A stretch of DNA of 8,301 bases from contig JAISFK010000042.1 in assembly GCA_031263625.1 (NCBI GenBank), positions 1 to 8,301 of the forward strand. Reading direction: 5' to 3'. This stretch comes from Clostridiales bacterium. Lineage in GTDB: Bacteria; Bacillota; Clostridia; WRLR01. The position numbers were made by a program, and so were the translations under genes. Below the pieces are notes generated by a model that saw only the letters and a list, made by a program, of their open reading frames with translations, was not told the DNA's origin and did no database searches. Positions 4,741 through 8,301 of this stretch are shown piece after piece. How positions within the stretch are numbered: position 1 is the first letter of the stretch; the number at the start of each line of letters is the position of its first letter.

Positions 4741-6871
4741 ATTCGAGCCGCTTCGCCGCAGAGCCTGGCGCTGGCGCGGAACCGAGCGCTCGCGCCGCGG
4801 AGCCGGCCGCTCGCGCGGAACCGAGCGCGGAGCCTATCGCTTGCGCGGAGGCGGGCGCGGAGCCCTCCAGGCGGAACTCCGCGACGGACTCGGTCAGGTT
4901 GATGGCCTCGTTCAAAAGGGTTTCGGCCGACGCCGAGGTTTCCTGCGCGATCGCGGAATTGGACTGGATGACGCCGTTGATAGTCTCTATATTGGTTTGC
5001 AGGCTGCCAATCCGATCCGCCTGCCGCGTCATCTCGTTAAAAATGCTCTCTATCCGCGCCGAAACCTGCTGCGCGTCGTTCATGATGCCGGACAGATGGC
5101 TCGCCGTTTCCTTCGCGATGCCGCCGCCCTCCTTCACGCGGGCCTTGGAGCGCTGGATCAGCGCGCTTGTGTCGCTGACAGCCGCCGCGCTCCGCGCCGC
5201 GAGGTTCCGCACCTCCTCGGCCACAACCGCGAAGCCCTTGCCGTGCGCCCCGGCGCGCGCGGCCTCGACGGAGGCGTTCAGCGCGAGGATGTTGGTCTGG
5301 AAGGCGATGTCGTCGATGACCTTGATGATATTGGAAATGTTCTCGGATTCCTCGTTGATCTGGCTCATGGCGCCCAGCATCTTGCCCATGGACTGGTTGC
5401 CGGATTCCGCGAGCGTCCTCGTATTGTTCGCGATCACGCTGACTTCCTTCGCGCTTTCCTCGGTCGCCTTGGTCTGCTGCGCGATGTCGGCGGCGGCGAC
5501 GGCGACGTCCTGGATCGCCGAAGCCTGGTCCGTGATCTGAACCGCCAGCGTCTTGTTCGCGCCCGAAATCTCCCTGGACGCGGAGGACACGTCCTCGGAC
5601 ATCTCCATGACATTCCCGATCAGCGCGGACAGCGAATCCAGCATGACGGACAGCGTCTGGCACATCCCGCCGATCTCATTGTTCTTCGCGAGCAGCCGCT
5701 CCGGAATCCGGAAAGTGAAGTCGCCGTCCGCCATCGCGCCGAGGGCGGAGGCCACCTGGCTGATCGGCGCCGAAACGCTTTTGCGGATATACAGCGTGAA
5801 GAAGGCGATCATGAGCAGAATCAGCGCAATCGAGATAATGACGATGATCGTCATGATACGCAAGCTGCTGCCGACGACGCTGTCCCTCGTGACGCCCGCG
5901 AAAAGCATCCCAAGCGCATCCCCATCGCTGTTCGCGAGCGGCGCGTAGACGGCATAATACCGCAGGCCAATCACGGCGGCCTCCCCCGCATAGCGCTGCC
6001 CGTTAGTGAAAACCTGCTCCGCGATCGCGGGGGAAGCCTGCGTGCCAATCACGCGCTGGCCGCTCTGCAGCAGCGTCGTGGCGACGCGGGTGTCGCCCCG
6101 GAAAATGGTGAAGTCGGTGTGGTACATCTCTTTCAGCGAATCGACAAAGACGCTGTTCAGGCAGAGGTCATAGCCGGCGGCGATGACGGCGACCACCTCG
6201 TTGCGCGCGTTGAGCATCGGCGCGCTGGCCATCACGGAGATGGGCATCGCGTCGCCGGCCTCGATGGTGGAGGAAAGCTGGCCGAGCTGCAGCGCCTGGC
6301 GCACGGACGACTGCCCGCTGACGTCGTCGCCGTTGACGCCGGGCTGGTTGGAGCGGTAGAACATCCTGCCGTCCCGGTCGATGACCTGGATGAAATCCAA
6401 ATTCATTTTCGGCAGAAGCGCGCTGATCTCCGCCGACAGCTGCTCGCGGTCCCGCGCCACGAAAGCCGCCCGTATCTGCGGGTTGCTCACCAGGAGGCCG
6501 ACATGGGACTCCGCGCTGTTTTTGTACAGCCCGATCTGGTTCTCAAGGCCCGCCATGGATCTGTCCAGCCGCTCGTAGCCGTCCGCCACGGACGTGGCGT
6601 AGAACTGGTAAAAGCACAAACCGTTTGTCACAACAATGCTGATCAGCATCCCCGCGATGAATAGCGCGAGGAAACTGCCGGACAGCGAACCCCTCTTTTG
6701 ATTTTTGCGCCCGCGCCTCTCCGGCGCGCCCGGACTTTGAACCCCCAAAACCCCATCACTCCCGTCTGCTCGTTTTTGCGCGGCCACGCGCACACTGCGC
6801 GCATGGCGCAGCGAAGCGGGCAATCGACGCATGCCACCGGCACATGCCATCGCCGCGCGCGCGCCGCGCAC
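4739..6871 (-). CDS. Methyl-accepting chemotaxis protein with extracellular Cache sensor
   Basis: This inner-membrane chemoreceptor senses a ligand outside the cell and controls CheA/CheW. Counting from GTG 6871: TM1 is about 66-88 (FLALFIAGMLISIVVTNGL). The sensor at 90-335 resembles a double Cache fold, with FIQVIDRDGRMFYRS, AAGYDLCLNSVFVDSLKEMY, DFTIFRGDTRVATTLL and GMLFAGV. TM2 is about 337-361, then HAMP to about 415 (APISQVASALGAMADGDFTF). The coiled-coil signalling domain runs 430-665, with the hallmark tip IDDIAFQTNILALNASVEAA followed by GFAVVAEEVRNLAARSA. A Gly/Ser/Ala tail (669-710) shows no CheR-type end motif. The start is uncertain: GTG 6871 lies only a few bases past the predicted transcription start. 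ATG 6850, ATG 6832 and TTG 6748 (GGGAG ten bases upstream) are in frame, and TTG would give a compact N-terminus before TM1. The solute-binding protein gene follows after 10 bases, so the two probably share a transcript. Confidence 0.96.
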   Translation of the reverse strand: MRGARAAMACAGGMRRLPASLRHARSVRVAAQKRADGSDGVLGVQSPGAPERRGRKNQKRGSLSGSFLALFIAGMLISIVVTNGLCFYQFYATSVADGYERLDRSMAGLENQIGLYKNSAESHVGLLVSNPQIRAAFVARDREQLSAEISALLPKMNLDFIQVIDRDGRMFYRSNQPGVNGDDVSGQSSVRQALQLGQLSSTIEAGDAMPISVMASAPMLNARNEVVAVIAAGYDLCLNSVFVDSLKEMYHTDFTIFRGDTRVATTLLQSGQRVIGTQASPAIAEQVFTNGQRYAGEAAVIGLRYYAVYAPLANSDGDALGMLFAGVTRDSVVGSSLRIMTIIVIISIALILLMIAFFTLYIRKSVSAPISQVASALGAMADGDFTFRIPERLLAKNNEIGGMCQTLSVMLDSLSALIGNVMEMSEDVSSASREISGANKTLAVQITDQASAIQDVAVAAADIAQQTKATEESAKEVSVIANNTRTLAESGNQSMGKMLGAMSQINEESENISNIIKVIDDIAFQTNILALNASVEAARAGAHGKGFAVVAEEVRNLAARSAAAVSDTSALIQRSKARVKEGGGIAKETASHLSGIMNDAQQVSARIESIFNEMTRQADRIGSLQTNIETINGVIQSNSAIAQETSASAETLLNEAINLTESVAEFRLEGSAPASAQAIGSALGSARAAGSAARALGSAPAPGSAAKRLE
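4774..4828. repeat. 16-bp direct repeat, 39 bp apart, in the chemoreceptor tail
   Basis: GCGCGGAACCGAGCGC occurs at 4774-4789 and again at 4813-4828. The 39-bp period is 13 codons, so the tail repeats ALGSA-type segments (ALGSARAAGSA, ALGSAPAPGSA). The short triplet block GGC-TCC-GCG also recurs through the tail. Confidence 0.8.
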
Positions 6872-6881
6872 CCTATGATTA

Positions 6882-6911
6882 TTTATACCCTTTTGTTCAC
6901 GAAAAAATCAA
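6882..6911 (-). promoter_or_regulatory. Sigma70-like promoter for the chemoreceptor/binding-protein unit
   Basis: On the minus strand TTGATT (6911-6906, four of six), an 18-base spacer and TATAAA (6887-6882, five of six) lie in an AT-rich island between GC-rich repeats and the gene. The predicted start of transcription is near 6875. This is the best promoter match in the window. It leaves almost no leader for GTG 6871, which favours one of the later start codons. Confidence 0.55.
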
Positions 6912-6922
6912 CGACGCGAGAT

Positions 6923-7062
6923 CTGGGGCAGACTGGATCAACCTGGGGCAGACTGGAGCAACTTGGGGCAGGCTATAGCGGACTATAGCGGGCTGGAGCA
7001 GGCCATGGCAGCCTGGAGCAGACCATAGCAAAGCATAGCGGACTGGAACAGTCTGGAGCAAA
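6923..7062. repeat. Fourteen-unit degenerate tandem array with exact 10-bp period
   Basis: On the plus strand, consecutive 10-mers from 6923 read CTGGGGCAGA, CTGGATCAAC, CTGGGGCAGA, CTGGAGCAAC, TTGGGGCAGG, CTATAGCGGA, CTATAGCGGG and so on to CTGGAGCAAA at 7053-7062, without a single register slip. The consensus is about CTGGAGCAGA, with two sub-types (CTGGAGC and CTATAGC/CCATAGC). The array lies 11 bp upstream of the -35 of the chemoreceptor promoter. I saw no open frame of coding character. Confidence 0.9.
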
Positions 7063-7092
7063 GCCGAAGCATGATTGCCTGCGCCATCGCCT

Positions 7093-7163
7093 GCCATGCC
7101 TGCTTTCGCCCGCCTTCGTCCGCTATGCCCACGCTTTCGCCCGCCATGCCTGCTTTCGCCCGC
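7093..7163. repeat. Second 10-bp-type array with a 21-bp direct repeat 50 bp apart, reaching the GH36 stop
   Basis: A 21-base sequence beginning GCCATGCCTGCTTTCG occurs at 7093-7113 and identically at 7143-7163, exactly 50 bp apart. The space between holds related 10-11-bp units (CGCCTTCGTC, CGCTATGCCC, CGCTTTCGCC). On the minus strand the units (GGGCATAGC, GGACGAAGGC) resemble the plus-strand units of the array at 6923-7062, so the two blocks face each other. The array touches the GH36 stop codon at 7163-7165. Confidence 0.75.
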
Positions 7164-8301
7164 TACGCCTGCGCCTTTGCCCTGCGCACCGTCCAGACGG
7201 ACCCGCGCATCCTGGCCGGTATGCTCACGGCCGCCCCGGCTTCCCTGAGCGCCCGCCATGTAGCGCGGCGTGACTCGCCCGTGTCGTAGTCCGTCAGCTC
7301 ATAGCTCCCGTCCCACTCCGCCAGCGGCAGGGCGAACGCCCGCTCCGCTTCCGGGGAATCCAGCCGAAAGGCGTACAAAATCCCCTCCGTCGCGTCCGCG
7401 TCGCTCACAAAGGCGGCGCTCCAGCCGCTCCTGTCCTCTATCGGCGCCGCGGGCGTCAGCGGATGCGTCACGCCGTTCTGGACAAACCGCCTGTGCTTTT
7501 TCGCGAAATCCACCGCCTTCGCAATTTTCGCTTTAGTCTCCCCGTCCAGCGAAGCCAGATCCCCGGAAAACGAAAGCTGGCCCAGCAGGCAGACTTTCAG
7601 CGCGAACTCCGCGTCCACGGTTTCCGCCTGATCCCAGAGCGCCTTTCGGGGCGCCAGCGTCGCGCCGGCGCCTCCTTCGGCCAGATATTTGGGCAGCCGC
7701 GCGCCTCTCAGGCAGCACCAGCGCAGGATTCGTCCCGAAAGCGCCCGCAGAGCGGCGCCCTCCCCAATCCGCAGCAGGTCGCAGGGGTTCACGTTGTCGG
7801 AGGGGAACGTCACGTCAAAAAAGCGCTGGGACTCCGCCTCCAGGCGAAAGCCGCCGCCGGCGCAGCACTCAAAAACAACGTCCGGGTATTTGGCCCGCAG
7901 GTCGTCCGCGATGCGCCGCAGACGGGCGGTGTAGCCGATATGCGCCCTCCCCCTGGGATCCGGCCCCAGTGTCTGGTTGAAATCTATTTTCACCCAGCCG
8001 GCCCCGTACCGATCGATGACTTCGGAAATCATGCCGGACACATGCGCGGCCGCTTCGCCATTGTCAAGATCCGGATAGAGAAAGCTGCCGTCCCCGGCGC
8101 TCGGGCAAAACCAATCCGGATGCGCCTGCACGGCAGGCGCGCCCCGCGCGAAGCGCTCCGGCTCGATCCACACGCCAAAGCTCATGCCCTTGGCCCGCAC
8201 CTTGTCGGCAAATGCGGCCATTCCGCCAAAAAACGCCCCGTCGGCCTTTTCCCTCCAGTCGCCCACCTGACTGAACCAACCGCCTGTCATTTGCCCATAC
8301 C
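7163..8301 (-). CDS. GH36-type alpha-galactosidase, N-terminus cut by window edge
   Basis: GH36 enzymes cleave alpha-1,6-galactosyl ends of raffinose-family sugars and galactomannans with retention. The frame enters at 8301. The Met at 8290 is internal, since WF...DW follows at once as in the middle of the family. Numbering from that Met: GGWFSQVGDW (3-12), GMSFGVWIEPERF (35-47) and HPDW (57-60) are family landmarks. VKIDFN holds D103, the expected nucleophile. ECCAGGGFRLE (141-151) is the ligand-site loop and FPSDNVNP holds D165, the expected acid/base. A C-terminal beta-sandwich follows and ends VRRAKAQA. Most of the amino-terminal beta-supersandwich is missing, so the real start is outside. 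The end (RAKAQA) is coded by sequence that blends into the downstream repeat array. I see no terminator after it. Alpha-galactosidase is the likeliest activity, but some relatives act on N-acetylgalactosamine. Confidence 0.93.
   Translation of the reverse strand, partial: YGQMTGGWFSQVGDWREKADGAFFGGMAAFADKVRAKGMSFGVWIEPERFARGAPAVQAHPDWFCPSAGDGSFLYPDLDNGEAAAHVSGMISEVIDRYGAGWVKIDFNQTLGPDPRGRAHIGYTARLRRIADDLRAKYPDVVFECCAGGGFRLEAESQRFFDVTFPSDNVNPCDLLRIGEGAALRALSGRILRWCCLRGARLPKYLAEGGAGATLAPRKALWDQAETVDAEFALKVCLLGQLSFSGDLASLDGETKAKIAKAVDFAKKHRRFVQNGVTHPLTPAAPIEDRSGWSAAFVSDADATEGILYAFRLDSPEAERAFALPLAEWDGSYELTDYDTGESRRATWRALREAGAAVSIPARMRGSVWTVRRAKAQA

Noticed and set aside
2986..4902. Plus-strand open frame of 638 residues over the solute-binding protein
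   Set aside because: It mirrors a well-supported minus-strand gene, is rich in Arg/Pro/Val/His as expected from antisense GC-rich codons, and matches no family; its end is translated 12-bp repeat.
4841..6664. Plus-strand open frame of 607 residues over the chemoreceptor
   Set aside because: Antisense shadow: Arg/Asp/His/Leu-rich with no recognisable domain, while the opposite strand shows textbook receptor motifs.
6851..6869. Alternating GC run near the chemoreceptor start as a special element
   Set aside because: Short alternating GC tracts are expected in Arg/Ala codons of a GC-rich genome; no independent sign of function.
6923..7190. CRISPR array
   Set aside because: Units are 10 bp, contiguous and degenerate, without constant 24-37-bp repeats separated by unique spacers.

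Overview
The window looks like a carbohydrate-foraging locus of a high-GC, motile, probably Gram-positive bacterium. The best guess is an anaerobic gut-type Clostridia/Bacillota. This is inferred from a lipoprotein-type solute-binding protein, strong AAGGAG-type ribosome binding sites, a TTG start, an Ala-rich secreted glycosidase and AT-rich gene junctions; it is not proven. All four genes I can support lie on the minus strand, so transcription runs from high to low coordinates. The long plus-strand frames are antisense shadows of GC-rich genes.

In transcription order: (1) 8301-7163 is the C-terminal part of a GH36-type alpha-galactosidase, cut by the window edge. (2) 7162-6872 is a junction filled with degenerate 10-bp tandem repeats, followed by a good sigma70-like promoter. 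(3) 6871-4739 is a membrane chemoreceptor with TM1, a Cache-type sensor, TM2, HAMP and an MCP signalling domain. (4) 4728-3076 is a family 1-type extracellular solute-binding lipoprotein. Its ribosome binding site overlaps the chemoreceptor stop codon, and its 5' end is made of 12-bp tandem repeats. (5) 3075-2550 is a 526-bp junction with a short-period repeat, a pair of related 26-bp palindromes 104 bp apart, and an intrinsic terminator between them. (6) 2549-1 is a secreted GH3 beta-glycosidase with two chitobiase-C-terminal/Fn3-like modules before the catalytic domain, truncated at the window edge.

Taken together, the genes encode two glycosidases that release sugars, plus a binding protein and a chemoreceptor made as a tight pair. 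No ABC permease or ATPase gene is visible, so the binding protein may serve taxis as much as uptake (inference). The most unusual content is non-coding: the paired palindromes ahead of the GH3 gene, and the 14-unit, strictly 10-bp-phased array directly upstream of the chemoreceptor promoter. Other short repeats sit at the gene joints, and some run into coding ends.
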